DNA from: Candidatus Gottesmanbacteria bacterium
GTDB taxonomy: Bacteria; Patescibacteriota; Microgenomatia; UBA10105; UBA927
Direction: 5' to 3'
Assembly: GCA_016218215.1 (NCBI GenBank)
Contig: JACREM010000057.1
Span: forward strand, 1 to 42,492
Length of the DNA: 42,492 nt
Position 1 is the first letter of the stretch. Each line of letters opens with the position of its first letter. The notes beneath the pieces are model-generated. The model made no database searches and was not told where the DNA came from. It saw only the letters and a list, made by a program, of their open reading frames with translations. The position numbers and the translations under genes are program-made. Below, piece by piece: positions 18,129 through 28,172 of this stretch.

Positions 18129-19664
18129 ATGTTTGACGTACTAAAGACACTTTCAAATCTGGTAAAGGTGAGAAAAAGTATCCCGAAAAAGAAGCAGAAG
18201 CAACCCGTTGTTTCATATCAGAATAATCCGCAAGTGCATGGCACAAAGCAAGTACAAGTACCGATAAAGCCTGTAGTTCCTTCGGTACCGGTGGTAGATA
18301 CTGAGGCACAGGTTCGCATGGCAGAGGCGAAAGCCCGGGAGATAATCGTTGAAGCAAAAAATGAAGCATTTAAAATTCGAAAAGAAATCGAAGACGAGAT
18401 GCGAAAGAAGCTTGAAATTATTGACAGACGCGAAGGCGCCCTGGAAGAGAGGGAAAAAGTCACCCGTGATTTAGAAGCCAGGTCCGAAAAAATTCTCATC
18501 GATACAGAAAAATTAAAACAAGATCAGGTAGTAAAACTTGAACGATCAGCACATCTTACAAAAGACGAAGCGCGCGAACAAATTCTCGCGGAAATTAGAC
18601 TTCGGTTAAACGAAGACATAGCAAAAGAGATTCGGGAGTCAGAAGCAGAGGCACATAAAAAGTCAGCGGAGAAGGCGAAAGAAATACTTGTCGATGCCAT
18701 GCGTCACGGTGCAACGAATTATGTGACGGAATATACCGTTTCTATAGTAAAAATTACCGACGAAGAGATGAAAGGCCGGATTATCGGCAAAGAAGGACGG
18801 AATATCCGTGCATTTGAAACCGCAAGCGGTGTAGATGTGGATCTAGATGAAGAAGGCATTATTAGGCTTTCCTGTTTTGATCCGGTGCGTCGTGAAACCG
18901 CGAGAATTGCACTGGAGAGACTTTTACGCGACGGACGTGTACAACCGGGGCGGATTGAAGAGGTTATAGAGCAGGTGAAAAAAGAACTTGAGCGCGTGAT
19001 GTTTGAAGAAGGACAGAAATTAAGTCACGCAGTCGGTGTATATAATTTACCGGCACCGCTTATCGCACTTTTAGGCCGATTCAAATACAGATTTTCATAC
19101 GGTCAGAATATGATTGCCCATACTTTGGAAGAAACGAAGATCGGTATTGCTCTTGCGCACGAAGTCGGAGCAGATGTAAATATTGTGAGGCTTGGGTGTC
19201 TTCTTCATGACATTGGGAAAATTGTCATGGATAAAGAGGGGAGCCATATCGACCTTGGTGTTGAGCTTTTAAAAAGATATGGCATACCGCAAAAAGTTAT
19301 AGATTGTGTGGCACAGCATCATGAGGATACGCCATTTACATCATCTGAATCCATGCTTGTATATATTTCAGATGCTATCTCCGGTAGTAGGCCGGGAGCG
19401 AGAAATGAAAATTATGAAGAGTATACCAAGAGACTCAAGGATCTTGAGGATATCGCAAAAGCACACGCTGGGGTTAAGGAAGCGTTTGCATTTCAGGCAG
19501 GGAGAGAGCTTCGCATCGCGGTCGATCCCGGAAAAGTGGATGATGCGACAGCAACGGTTATGGCTTCGGAGGTAAAAGATGAGGTCGAGAAAAAACTTAC
19601 CTATCCCGGGCAGATTAAGATTACCGTTGTCCGCGAACTTCGTGCCACAGAAACCGCAAAATAA
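18129..19664 (+). CDS. rny: Ribonuclease Y
   Basis: Coiled coil, KH (GRIIGKEGRNIRAFETASGVDV), HD (LLHDIGK); SD GAAGGAGG. Confidence 0.96.
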   Translation: MFDVLKTLSNLVKVRKSIPKKKQKQPVVSYQNNPQVHGTKQVQVPIKPVVPSVPVVDTEAQVRMAEAKAREIIVEAKNEAFKIRKEIEDEMRKKLEIIDRREGALEEREKVTRDLEARSEKILIDTEKLKQDQVVKLERSAHLTKDEAREQILAEIRLRLNEDIAKEIRESEAEAHKKSAEKAKEILVDAMRHGATNYVTEYTVSIVKITDEEMKGRIIGKEGRNIRAFETASGVDVDLDEEGIIRLSCFDPVRRETARIALERLLRDGRVQPGRIEEVIEQVKKELERVMFEEGQKLSHAVGVYNLPAPLIALLGRFKYRFSYGQNMIAHTLEETKIGIALAHEVGADVNIVRLGCLLHDIGKIVMDKEGSHIDLGVELLKRYGIPQKVIDCVAQHHEDTPFTSSESMLVYISDAISGSRPGARNENYEEYTKRLKDLEDIAKAHAGVKEAFAFQAGRELRIAVDPGKVDDATATVMASEVKDEVEKKLTYPGQIKITVVRELRATETAK

Positions 19665-19696
19665 AGCCGATATATCAATATAATTTTTTTGATATA

Positions 19697-19725
19697 TTGA
19701 CAGGACGAGCTAAAGTAACTACATT
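19697..19725 (+). promoter_or_regulatory. Promoter of HU gene: TTGACA-N17-TACATT
   Basis: -35 19697-19702, -10 19720-19725. Confidence 0.65.
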
Positions 19726-19798
19726 TTGTCATAGAGATTGATAGAGTACGCCAAGTGCTTATTAATTATTCATCTGTCCAAGAAGGAGGTGAATAGAT

Positions 19799-20071
19799 AT
19801 GACAAAAGCAGATTTAGTGGAAGTTGTTGCAAAGAAAGCCAGTCTCACTGCAAAAGCAGCCAGAGAATCAGTCGCAGCAGTGTTTGGTGCAGTCACAGAC
19901 TCACTCAAAAAAGGAGAAAAGGTAGTCGTGACAGGGTTTGGTACTTTTATGGTCCGAACACGCAAATCACGAACAGGAAGAAACCCACAGACTGGAGCGC
20001 CGATCAATATTCCGGCACGAAAAACTCCGGGATTTACAGCAGGGAAAGCGCTTAAGAAAGTCGTAAGATAA
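19799..20071 (+). CDS. hup: HU family DNA-binding protein
   Basis: MTKADLVEVVAKKASLTAKAA...GFGTFMVRTRKSRTGRNPQTG. Confidence 0.97.
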   Translation: MTKADLVEVVAKKASLTAKAARESVAAVFGAVTDSLKKGEKVVVTGFGTFMVRTRKSRTGRNPQTGAPINIPARKTPGFTAGKALKKVVR

Positions 20072-20078
20072 ACAGAAC

Positions 20079-20122
20079 AAAAAGAGGAGTACCTACGCAG
20101 AAGCACAGGGCTTCTCTTTTTG
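20079..20122 (+). terminator. Rho-independent-like terminator after hup
   Basis: AGAAGC...GCTTCT stem within AAAAAGAG...CTCTTTTT. Confidence 0.6.
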
Positions 20123-20163
20123 GTGCGGATTGACAAATCCTATGGTAACGATACACTTATGGT

Positions 20164-20991
20164 ATGGCAGCAAAGAAGCAACCTGTAGCTCAAGAGTCTA
20201 CGAAAGCGGAACCCAAAGAAAGCAAGAAAGAAGAACGCCGTCCCTCCATGATGCAGGTGGTAGAGGTCGTTGATGAAAATGATACTCCAGTAGAGAGTAA
20301 GTCTAAGATTCCTGCGAAAATTGATGATTCCGATGATTCTTTTGACTCAGAAACGAAAGAGGTTTTGGAAGAAAAATCTGAAAGCAAAAAAGAGGTAAAA
20401 GATGTCAAAGCTTCTGGGTCATGGAGTGATGAAAAACTTTCAGAAGAAGTTCCAAGAAAAAATAACGACACTGTCATGGCCGAATTATTTGGCAATAAAG
20501 ACGCGGCCTTTGGTGGAGAAATTACTTCTCATACAAGGAAAAATCCCGTGATGTATGTTATGTGGGTTATAGCTGGCATTGCAGCAGCGGTACTTGTCGG
20601 CGGCTCTTTCTTTGCGTTTGCAAAAAAATCTACAAAGACAGTGTCTTTTGTTCCATCTCCGACTGTGGCACCGGAACCCACAGCCACTCCGACTCCGGAG
20701 CCGGTCAATAAGCTTGATTTTACTATCAAGGTATTTAACGGCGGCGGATTGAAAGGTGCTGCCGGAAAAATGAAAAAAGCTCTTGAAGACAAGGGTTATA
20801 AAGTTACCGAAACGGGAAATACCAGTGATTTTAATCATCCGAAGACCGAAATATATGTGAAGACGGGTAAAGAAAATTTACTTTCTTCGCTCGTATCAGA
20901 TCTTAAAGATTCATACGCACTTGGTACATCGGCGGCTACGCTTGAAGCAAGCGCCTCAACTGACGCTCAGGTTATAGTAGGAAAAGAGTAG
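20164..20991 (+). CDS. Membrane protein with LytR_C-terminal domain
   Basis: Charged N-term, single TM, FTIKVFNGGGLKGAAGKMKKALEDKGYKV. Confidence 0.85.
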   Translation: MAAKKQPVAQESTKAEPKESKKEERRPSMMQVVEVVDENDTPVESKSKIPAKIDDSDDSFDSETKEVLEEKSESKKEVKDVKASGSWSDEKLSEEVPRKNNDTVMAELFGNKDAAFGGEITSHTRKNPVMYVMWVIAGIAAAVLVGGSFFAFAKKSTKTVSFVPSPTVAPEPTATPTPEPVNKLDFTIKVFNGGGLKGAAGKMKKALEDKGYKVTETGNTSDFNHPKTEIYVKTGKENLLSSLVSDLKDSYALGTSAATLEASASTDAQVIVGKE

Positions 20992-20995
20992 GGTA

Positions 20996-21745
20996 ATGCG
21001 CTACAAAGCTCTCATTCTCGATCTTGATGGTACGACTCTTCCTCACGGCTTCAGTTCTCATCCAAGTGTCCGGGTAAAAGCTGCTATTGCGCGTGCTCAA
21101 AAATTCGTTCATGTGTCTCTTGCTACCGGCCGTCCGCTCAACATCACAAAACCAATAATTGCGGAACTTGGAATTATCGGTCTATGTTCGGTGCATGATT
21201 CTACTCAACTGTATGATCCGATGAAGGACGAAATCATTGATGTTGTTACCATTGAAAATGGTAAGGTACTTGAGGTTTTGTCATCTCTTTCAGGTATTTC
21301 GGGAAAGATTTTGATCGGACTTAAAAATGACGAAACGGAATATAAAAAAGGATCATTGCCAAATGATATCTGCGATATAGCCGTGCCGGATATATCGGAA
21401 AACATTGTCGATTCATATATCGAAAAGGTATCAAAAGTAGACGGAATCTATGTACATAAAATTCCATCATGGAAAGGTGACTTATTTTGGTTAGTGGTTT
21501 CAAGTGCTGTTGCAACGAAACTTCACGCTGTAGTAAAAATTGCTGAGTTAGAGAAAATAAAACCAGAGGAGATTATTGGTGTTGGGGATAGTTACAATGA
21601 CTATCCGCTTCTCTCGGCTTGCGGGCTAAAAATTGCTATGGGCAATGCAGTACCGGAGCTTAAGGCCATAGCAGATTTTATTGCGCCTACGGTAGACGAG
21701 GATGGAGTTGCAGTGGTGATAGAAAAGTTTATATTGAATCAATAG
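20996..21745 (+). CDS. HAD superfamily (Cof-type) hydrolase
   Basis: LILDLDGTTLPHG, GVGDSYNDYPLLSACGLKIAMGNA. Confidence 0.93.
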   Translation: MRYKALILDLDGTTLPHGFSSHPSVRVKAAIARAQKFVHVSLATGRPLNITKPIIAELGIIGLCSVHDSTQLYDPMKDEIIDVVTIENGKVLEVLSSLSGISGKILIGLKNDETEYKKGSLPNDICDIAVPDISENIVDSYIEKVSKVDGIYVHKIPSWKGDLFWLVVSSAVATKLHAVVKIAELEKIKPEEIIGVGDSYNDYPLLSACGLKIAMGNAVPELKAIADFIAPTVDEDGVAVVIEKFILNQ

Positions 21746-21797
21746 ATTAGAACCTCGAGTTTCCCTTCTGTATCAAGCTTCGGTATAATCCGTATTG

Positions 21798-23024
21798 ATG
21801 AAATATTACATCAAAACTTTCGGTTGCGCTGCCAATGAGGCAGATAGTGAGCGGATAGCATCGCTTTATGCATCTCGGGGATTTAAGCGGGCGCGCAGCA
21901 TGAAAACAGCCGATGACGTGGTCATAAATACCTGCATGATTCGGGAAAAGGCAGAAAATAGAGTGTATGGATTGGTCTATAATCTCTCAAAAGAAAAAGA
22001 ACGACGGCGTCTTTTGGGAAAATCATTAAAGATTGTTGTGACTGGCTGTATGGTTGGTATGGCGACGAGAGAAAAAACTGGCAAGATGCTCTCGAGTATT
22101 AAAAAAAAGATGCCTTCAGTTGATGAATTTTTGCCAATTGAAGAAGTAGGATTCGATTTTGCACCGATCCGGATAGACAAAAAGCATGCGTGGGTTCCGA
22201 TAAGTAATGGCTGCAACAATTTTTGTACGTTCTGTGTTGTGCCCTTTACTCGCGGAAGAGAGATTAGCAGACCATATCAAGATGTACTTATGGAATGTAA
22301 AGAATTATTGGATAAAAAATATACTCATATTACATTGGTAGGGCAGAATGTCAACTGCTACGGCGCTGACTTGATCCTGGGTACAGAAAATGTTCATGTA
22401 TTGAGAGATATAGAAAAACCCTTTTTTCAAGCGTCTAAACACAAGGATTTTCAGCATATTGAATTTAACGGAAAATCCATAAAACCTACGTATGTAAAAC
22501 ACTTAGGGAGATTAAGAATTCCGACGCTTTTCCCAGAGCTTCTTACCGATATCTGTGCACTAAAGGGTCTTGTCGAATTGGATTTTATCTCCAGTAATCC
22601 TTGGGATTTTTCCGATGAACTTATTGAGACGATTGCAGCAAATAAAAAAATTTCAAGACACATTCATCTCCCCGTTCAGTCTGGTGATAACGCGATGCTA
22701 CGAAAAATGAACCGCTGGTATACAAGAGAGGAATATCTTGAACTCATATCAAAAATTAAAAATCAAATATCAAATATGACGTTTAGCACAGATATTATCG
22801 TTGGATTCTGCGGGGAGACAGAAGAACAATTTGAACATACGTTTGACCTTGCGAGGACCGTCGGATTTAGTAAAGCGTATGTTTCCATGTATTCTGATAG
22901 ATCTATGACAGCAGCGCACAAAGTATATACAGACGATGTCCCGCACGCGGTAAAGAAAAAACGATGGGAGTTACTTGAAGAAGAAATAAATAAGACCAAT
23001 ATTAGAAATGGTACATACCGTTAA
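21798..23024 (+). CDS. miaB: tRNA-2-methylthio-N6-dimethylallyladenosine synthase MiaB-like, apparently lacking TRAM domain
   Basis: KTFGCAANEADSERI, radical SAM CNNFCTFCVVPFTRG; coupled to miaA. Confidence 0.9.
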   Translation: MKYYIKTFGCAANEADSERIASLYASRGFKRARSMKTADDVVINTCMIREKAENRVYGLVYNLSKEKERRRLLGKSLKIVVTGCMVGMATREKTGKMLSSIKKKMPSVDEFLPIEEVGFDFAPIRIDKKHAWVPISNGCNNFCTFCVVPFTRGREISRPYQDVLMECKELLDKKYTHITLVGQNVNCYGADLILGTENVHVLRDIEKPFFQASKHKDFQHIEFNGKSIKPTYVKHLGRLRIPTLFPELLTDICALKGLVELDFISSNPWDFSDELIETIAANKKISRHIHLPVQSGDNAMLRKMNRWYTREEYLELISKIKNQISNMTFSTDIIVGFCGETEEQFEHTFDLARTVGFSKAYVSMYSDRSMTAAHKVYTDDVPHAVKKKRWELLEEEINKTNIRNGTYR

Positions 23025-23025
23025 T

Positions 23026-24015
23026 ATGGATAAAAAAAAACTTCTCGTCGTCTGTGGTCCGACAGCGACTGGAAAAACAAGTCTTGCAGTATCGCTTGCA
23101 AAAAAATTTGATGCAGAACTCGTGTCTTGCGATTCCCGTCAGGTGTATACGGGCATGGATATAGTGACCGGAAAAGAGCTCGATTCTCGAGAAACGATAG
23201 AGAAGCTTCGATTATCCGCTACGCATAACGGTTCTGATTATTTACTCGTTCCATATTTGTTTCAAGGAGTGCCTCTTTGGATGTATGATGTTGTTTTGCC
23301 GAGTCAGGAATTTTCTGTTTCACAGTACGAATATCTTGCCGGTATGGTGATTTCGAATATACAAAAAAATCATAAACTTCCCATTGTCGTCGGCGGGACA
23401 GGTCTTTATGTTCGCTCTCTATTAAGACCTATGGATACTATCTCAATTGCACCCGATTCTGCGCTTCGCAAAGAATTGTCATTCTTATCGCGTTTTGAAT
23501 TACAGGAGAAGTTGAAACAATTAGACTTAAATACATGGGAGAAGTTAAACGATTCAGATAGAAACAATCCCAGACGATTAGTTCGTAAAATAGAAATTAA
23601 TCTCTCGCAAAAAAAATTGCTGAAAAATAATTCGAAGATTGATTCTAATGTGCTTTTGATTGGACTGACTGCACCATTGAAAAAAATATATGAACGCATA
23701 GATATAAGAGTGGACGAACGCATGAAATCAGGTGCACTTGACGAAGTGGAAAAGATGCAATCCTTATATGGATTTGATATTCCATCTATGACAGGACTTG
23801 GATATAGGGAGTGGAGAGAGTATTTTAAACAAGAGAAAGATTCAGGCTTTCAGAATGCAATCATTCAGCAGTGGAAATTTGATGAACACGCGTATGCAAA
23901 AAGGCAGATGACCTGGTTTAGGAAAGAAAAAAATATCCATTGGTTTGATATCCAAGATACGAATGCGTTTCTCAAAATAGAGAGTCTTGTGAGGGGATGG
24001 TATACTAAGGAGTAG
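23026..24015 (+). CDS. miaA: tRNA dimethylallyltransferase
   Basis: GPTATGKTSLAVSLAKKFDAELVSCDSRQVYTGMDIVTGK; start trimmed to ATG 23026. Confidence 0.96.
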   Translation: MDKKKLLVVCGPTATGKTSLAVSLAKKFDAELVSCDSRQVYTGMDIVTGKELDSRETIEKLRLSATHNGSDYLLVPYLFQGVPLWMYDVVLPSQEFSVSQYEYLAGMVISNIQKNHKLPIVVGGTGLYVRSLLRPMDTISIAPDSALRKELSFLSRFELQEKLKQLDLNTWEKLNDSDRNNPRRLVRKIEINLSQKKLLKNNSKIDSNVLLIGLTAPLKKIYERIDIRVDERMKSGALDEVEKMQSLYGFDIPSMTGLGYREWREYFKQEKDSGFQNAIIQQWKFDEHAYAKRQMTWFRKEKNIHWFDIQDTNAFLKIESLVRGWYTKE

Positions 24016-24018
24016 TTT

Positions 24019-24040
24019 CCAAATCTGTAATCAGATTTGG
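24019..24040. terminator. Hairpin CCAAATCTG-TAAT-CAGATTTGG after miaA
   Basis: Perfect 9-bp stem, 4-nt loop, no clear U tract. Confidence 0.4.
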
Positions 24041-24083
24041 AATTACTAATCCTAGTGCCGATTCAGCGGCATAAGGAGTCAGT

Positions 24084-25055
24084 ATGCAAACACGGATTGA
24101 AATTACGTTTAAAACAATTCTTCAAACACTCGGACTGCTTGTTGGCTTATGGCTCGTGATTCAGATACAGGACATTCTCTTTCTGCTTTTTATTTCTTTT
24201 ATCCTCATGTGCGCACTTGGTCCTATTGTTGATGTTATGGGGCGGGTTAAATTTCCGAGGGTTGTGAGTATTATACTTATCTACGTAATAATATTTGGAC
24301 TTTTCGGAGTTTCATTTGCAGGAGCTCTGCCATCTTTGGTCTCTCAATCGGTACGATTTATTCAGGACCTTCCGATGTTTGTCTCACGAGTATTGCCGAA
24401 TCTGAATATCGATGCAAATGCGATCAGTCAACAGATTGCGCCCGTCGGGGAAAACATAGTACGGGTTACGGTAGGGTTGTTTTCAAACGTTATTACGACT
24501 CTTACGGTACTTGTATTTACATTTTATTTCCTTCTTTCCCGTCACAAACTTCAATCTGTGCTAGATACGCTTGTCGGTGAATCTTTGTCTTCCCGCATCA
24601 CGATAATCATATCTCATATCGAGAAGCGTCTTGGCGCATGGGTGTTGGGAGAATTTTTTCTCATGCTGTGTATCGGGGTATTTGTGTATATCGGGCTATT
24701 TTTTCTGCATGTAGATTTTGCACTTCCGCTTGCCATTATCGCAGGATTACTCGAGATTGTCCCGATTATAGGTCCGATTCTCTCTGCCATCCCTGCGGTT
24801 CTCGTTGCATTTTCCGTGTCGCCATTTTTAGCTTTCCTTGTTGTGGTTCTTTTTATCGTAGTTCAACAACTCGAAAATAATTTAATCGTTCCGTTTGTTA
24901 TGAAGAAAAGCGTGGGACTTGCCCCTCTTGTTACCATGCTTGCCCTCATGGTCGGCGCGCGGTTTGCGGGTGTCATCGGAGCGATGCTTTCGGTTCCCAT
25001 ACTGCTTGTCGTTCAGGCAGTTGTCTCAGACTTTTTAAAACCGAAAGCTAAATAA
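24084..25055 (+). CDS. AI-2E family transporter
   Basis: Multi-TM; VPIIGPILSAIPAVLVAF, QQLENNLIVPFVMKKSVGLAPLVTM. Confidence 0.92.
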   Translation: MQTRIEITFKTILQTLGLLVGLWLVIQIQDILFLLFISFILMCALGPIVDVMGRVKFPRVVSIILIYVIIFGLFGVSFAGALPSLVSQSVRFIQDLPMFVSRVLPNLNIDANAISQQIAPVGENIVRVTVGLFSNVITTLTVLVFTFYFLLSRHKLQSVLDTLVGESLSSRITIIISHIEKRLGAWVLGEFFLMLCIGVFVYIGLFFLHVDFALPLAIIAGLLEIVPIIGPILSAIPAVLVAFSVSPFLAFLVVVLFIVVQQLENNLIVPFVMKKSVGLAPLVTMLALMVGARFAGVIGAMLSVPILLVVQAVVSDFLKPKAK

Positions 25056-25064
25056 TTCTACAGA

Positions 25065-25443
25065 TGCCCTCGTAAGCCAGATTCTGTTTTTTTCTCATCG
25101 CCAAGATAGCGATTCGAAATAGACTCTCATTTCTCTAGTGCCCGCAGTCTTCGTGACGTAGATCCGGAATGCTACGTTGTGACGTCACAGTCGTCGGTTG
25201 CAGCGGGTGGGATTACCTCGTTTCACATCCTTTGCATATCGTAAGTTTCCCTAGGATGAAGCAAAAGACTCGTCTCTGTGGTTCTCTCATCCTGTCGATT
25301 CAGGAATCGTTTCTTTGGGTTTTCACCCTTAGAACACCAGTCTCGCCATACGGCGGATCACCGTTTACGCGGAGTCCCCTCGCATTCTGCTGTCTGGACT
25401 TTCCTCCCCGATTGAATCGGGGCGAGAATCCGGGGTTCTGCAG
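25065..25443 (-). ncRNA. rnpB: RNase P RNA (class A-like)
   Basis: Minus strand: GGGGAGGAAAGTCCAGACAGCAGAATGCGAGGGG (CR-I) and 3' ACAGAATCTGGCTTACGAGGGCATCTGTAG. Confidence 0.93.
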
Positions 25444-25449
25444 ACCTCT

Positions 25450-25455
25450 ATTATA
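25450..25455 (-). promoter_or_regulatory. -10 box of rnpB (TATAAT)
   Basis: Perfect TATAAT on minus strand; TTGATA lies upstream at sub-optimal spacing (14 nt). Confidence 0.5.
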
Positions 25456-25529
25456 CTCTATATTGGCAGTATCAAGTGATTTTTTGTCATTTCTTGCAAT
25501 GTTATTGAGTATTTTGTACTGTAGGATTA

Positions 25530-27056
25530 ATGCTTGCCAAAGTATTATCTGGTGCGGTGGTTGGACTTGAAGCCGTTCCCGTTACGGTTGAGGTGGATAT
25601 TGCCTCTCAAGGTCTCCCTTCATTTACCATTGTGGGTCTTCCGGATAAAGCAGTAGAGGAAAGCCGTGAGCGGGTGAGAAGTGCGATAAAAAATTCAGGA
25701 GCAGAGTTTCCGGCAAAACGTATCACTGTCAATCTTGCTCCTGCAGATCTTCCAAAGGTCGGCCCATCGTATGATCTGCCGATTGCTGTTGGCATTCTTA
25801 TCGCATCCGGTCAACTTCCGCTTGTTTCTGAAAAAGAATTATATATTGGAGAGCTTTCTCTCGATGGAACACTCCGGCATACGAATGGGATATTATCGTA
25901 CTCATTGCTTGCTCAGGCTCTCCGCTGTCCGCGAGTTTTTTTCCCATCGATCGATTCCCGCGAGGCGGCTATAGTGTCGGGTATTGAGATTATTCCAGTC
26001 GTCTCACTCCTCACATTATTTCAGCATTTACACGCTCTGACACGTATTGAGCCTACGAAGCACGAATCATTTGAAGATGCTCTGTCGGAGCAGGTTTTTG
26101 ACTTTGATATGGCAGATATCATGGGGCAGGAACAGGCGAAGCGTGCTTTAGAAATTGCAGCAGCAGGAGGACACAACGTATACCTCCATGGCCCTCCAGG
26201 ATCAGGCAAGACGCTCCTTGCCCGTACATTGCCGTCCATTCTTCCTGCTTTGACTGAAGAAGAGTGTCTTGAGGTCACAAAAATCTATTCTGTGACCGGC
26301 AATCTTCCGGCAGGTCAATCTCTTATATTTTTTCGGCCTTTTCGTGCACCTCATCATACGACGTCGCGGATTGGGCTTATAGGAGGGAGTGCTCACCCGA
26401 TGCCGGGAGAAATTTCTTTAGCTCATAGGGGAGTACTTTTTGCAGATGAGTTTCCGGAATTTCCCCGTCACGTCCTAGAAGCACTTCGTCAACCGCTGGA
26501 AGACGGCGAGGTTCACATCTCCCGTGCCTCAGGGTCTGTCACCTATCCGTCAAAGTTTTTACTGGTTGCCGCAAGCAATCCCTGTCCATGTGGCAATTTC
26601 GGTTCTGAATTAAAACGGTGTACCTGCCTACCCGGCCAGGTGCGGAGGTATCAGCTTCGGGTTTCCGGACCGATTTTTGACCGGATTGACCTCCATGTAT
26701 CGGTACCTGCGGTGTCGATAGAAAAACTTACCCGTTCGTACTCATCTGAATCGTCCAAAGACATAAAAGCGCGCGTGCAGAGTGCACGGAAAATATCTCT
26801 CAAAAGACTTTCTGGGACGCCGTTTCTTTCAAACGGGGAGATGTCATCCAAAGCGTTGAAAACGCTTTGTCCATTGTCTCCTTCCGTTCTTTCATTTTTG
26901 GAACACGCGTCTCACAGGTTTGGGTTTTCCGCCCGCGGGTTTACAAAAATTATTAAAGTCGGACGAACCATCGCAGATCTCGCGCACGAGTCTGAGATTA
27001 GTGTCGCTCACATCGCCGAGGCACTCCAATACAGGGGACATGAGGGTGTAGCCTAG
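25530..27056 (+). CDS. comM: YifB/ComM family Mg-chelatase-like AAA+ ATPase
   Basis: SGAVVGLEAVPVTVEVDIASQGLPSFTIVGLPDKAVEESRERVRSA; GPPGSGKTLLARTLPSILP; ASNPCPCGN. Confidence 0.96.
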   Translation: MLAKVLSGAVVGLEAVPVTVEVDIASQGLPSFTIVGLPDKAVEESRERVRSAIKNSGAEFPAKRITVNLAPADLPKVGPSYDLPIAVGILIASGQLPLVSEKELYIGELSLDGTLRHTNGILSYSLLAQALRCPRVFFPSIDSREAAIVSGIEIIPVVSLLTLFQHLHALTRIEPTKHESFEDALSEQVFDFDMADIMGQEQAKRALEIAAAGGHNVYLHGPPGSGKTLLARTLPSILPALTEEECLEVTKIYSVTGNLPAGQSLIFFRPFRAPHHTTSRIGLIGGSAHPMPGEISLAHRGVLFADEFPEFPRHVLEALRQPLEDGEVHISRASGSVTYPSKFLLVAASNPCPCGNFGSELKRCTCLPGQVRRYQLRVSGPIFDRIDLHVSVPAVSIEKLTRSYSSESSKDIKARVQSARKISLKRLSGTPFLSNGEMSSKALKTLCPLSPSVLSFLEHASHRFGFSARGFTKIIKVGRTIADLAHESEISVAHIAEALQYRGHEGVA

Positions 27057-27110
27057 TATATTTTCAGATGACATTGCATGTCATCGAGAGACTACAGTGC
27101 AGAAATCCAG

Positions 27111-27197
27111 TCGTCTTAAAGGCCAGGCCTTAAAACGGCCTGAACCCGCAGGTTGAGTGAAGCGAAATCCCTTAGGGAGAAGGCCTGGCCTTATAAA
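27111..27197. repeat. Dispersed GGCC-rich intergenic repeat, long copy
   Basis: Terminal inverted AAGGCCAGGCCTTA...AAGGCCTGGCCTTA; shared with 6371-6427. Confidence 0.75.
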
Positions 27198-27251
27198 AGC
27201 ATATTGAGTTTTTTGTATACGTATTAGATCATTTATTGTTACTATTACTAT

Positions 27252-27947
27252 ATGGAAGACAATGTAGAACAGGATCTATCGGTTATAAGTCGTGCAGAAA
27301 CAATTTTGTCGAATCTTGGATTAACATGGGATGATTTAAAAAATAAGAACGTGTTGGATATGGCTTCTGGATCATCTACTCTTGCCCATGCAGCATCAAT
27401 GCTCGGAATGGATACAAAAATCTTCTCTGTTGATATAGATCGTCAAAAGGAATGGGTTGGTTTGCCGAAAGATGTTAAAAGCAAGATTGTTCAAGGAGAT
27501 GCAGAAAAGTTGCCATTTGCCGATGAATCGTTTGATATTGTATTAGACCATGGAGGAATGGGAATATTGGGATTTAATGAAGCCGCCAGAACATTGCGTT
27601 TAGGAGGTCAGTTTCGGATGTTCCCGATTGGTGGTCAGATACTCGAATATTGGAATATTTCATTCTTTCTAACTGAAATTGAGGGGAAAGAATCAGCAGT
27701 CGTTCAACAATTAATTCAGAAGTTCGATCAGCAAATATCTGATGCAAATGGTTGGATACCAAGCGAATATATTACATTGCGGGAAAAAGCATTGACTGCA
27801 TTATCATCAGATCAAAAAATTGAAGTCATAGAAATGTTGATTGACCGTTATGCTCAAATGACAGAGATGCCTCTATTTTTGTATGAGTTAAAAGATCCGA
27901 TGGCTCGAGAACCTAATGGTGTGATGATATATAAAAAAAGTTATTAA
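27252..27947 (+). CDS. Class I SAM-dependent methyltransferase
   Basis: VLDMASGSSTLAHAASMLG...SVDIDRQ...GDAEKLPFADESFDIVLDHGG. Confidence 0.88.
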   Translation: MEDNVEQDLSVISRAETILSNLGLTWDDLKNKNVLDMASGSSTLAHAASMLGMDTKIFSVDIDRQKEWVGLPKDVKSKIVQGDAEKLPFADESFDIVLDHGGMGILGFNEAARTLRLGGQFRMFPIGGQILEYWNISFFLTEIEGKESAVVQQLIQKFDQQISDANGWIPSEYITLREKALTALSSDQKIEVIEMLIDRYAQMTEMPLFLYELKDPMAREPNGVMIYKKSY

Positions 27948-28172
27948 GTAACAGATATTAACAGACTCATTTTTACTTTAAAGAGGATGTGTGTATACTA
28001 AAAAAAGGCAAATCCAATAGCATAATTGTATAAATTTATTTGTATATAATATAGTTGCATTCACGCTTCAGTGGTTTTTGTGAATATTATAATTTTGAAA
28101 GTAAAATAGATTCACACGTGAAGTCACAAGGTTTCATTGCAGGTTTATTGAAAAAGAATTAAACTCATAAAT

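Noticed and set aside
25065-25085. TTCTACAGAT similarity to a Cas12a repeat handle
   Set aside because: It is part of the rnpB 3' region and is not repeated.
25169-25570. ORF 133 aa on plus strand
   Set aside because: Overlaps the RNase P RNA gene on the opposite strand and the start of comM; no recognisable domain.
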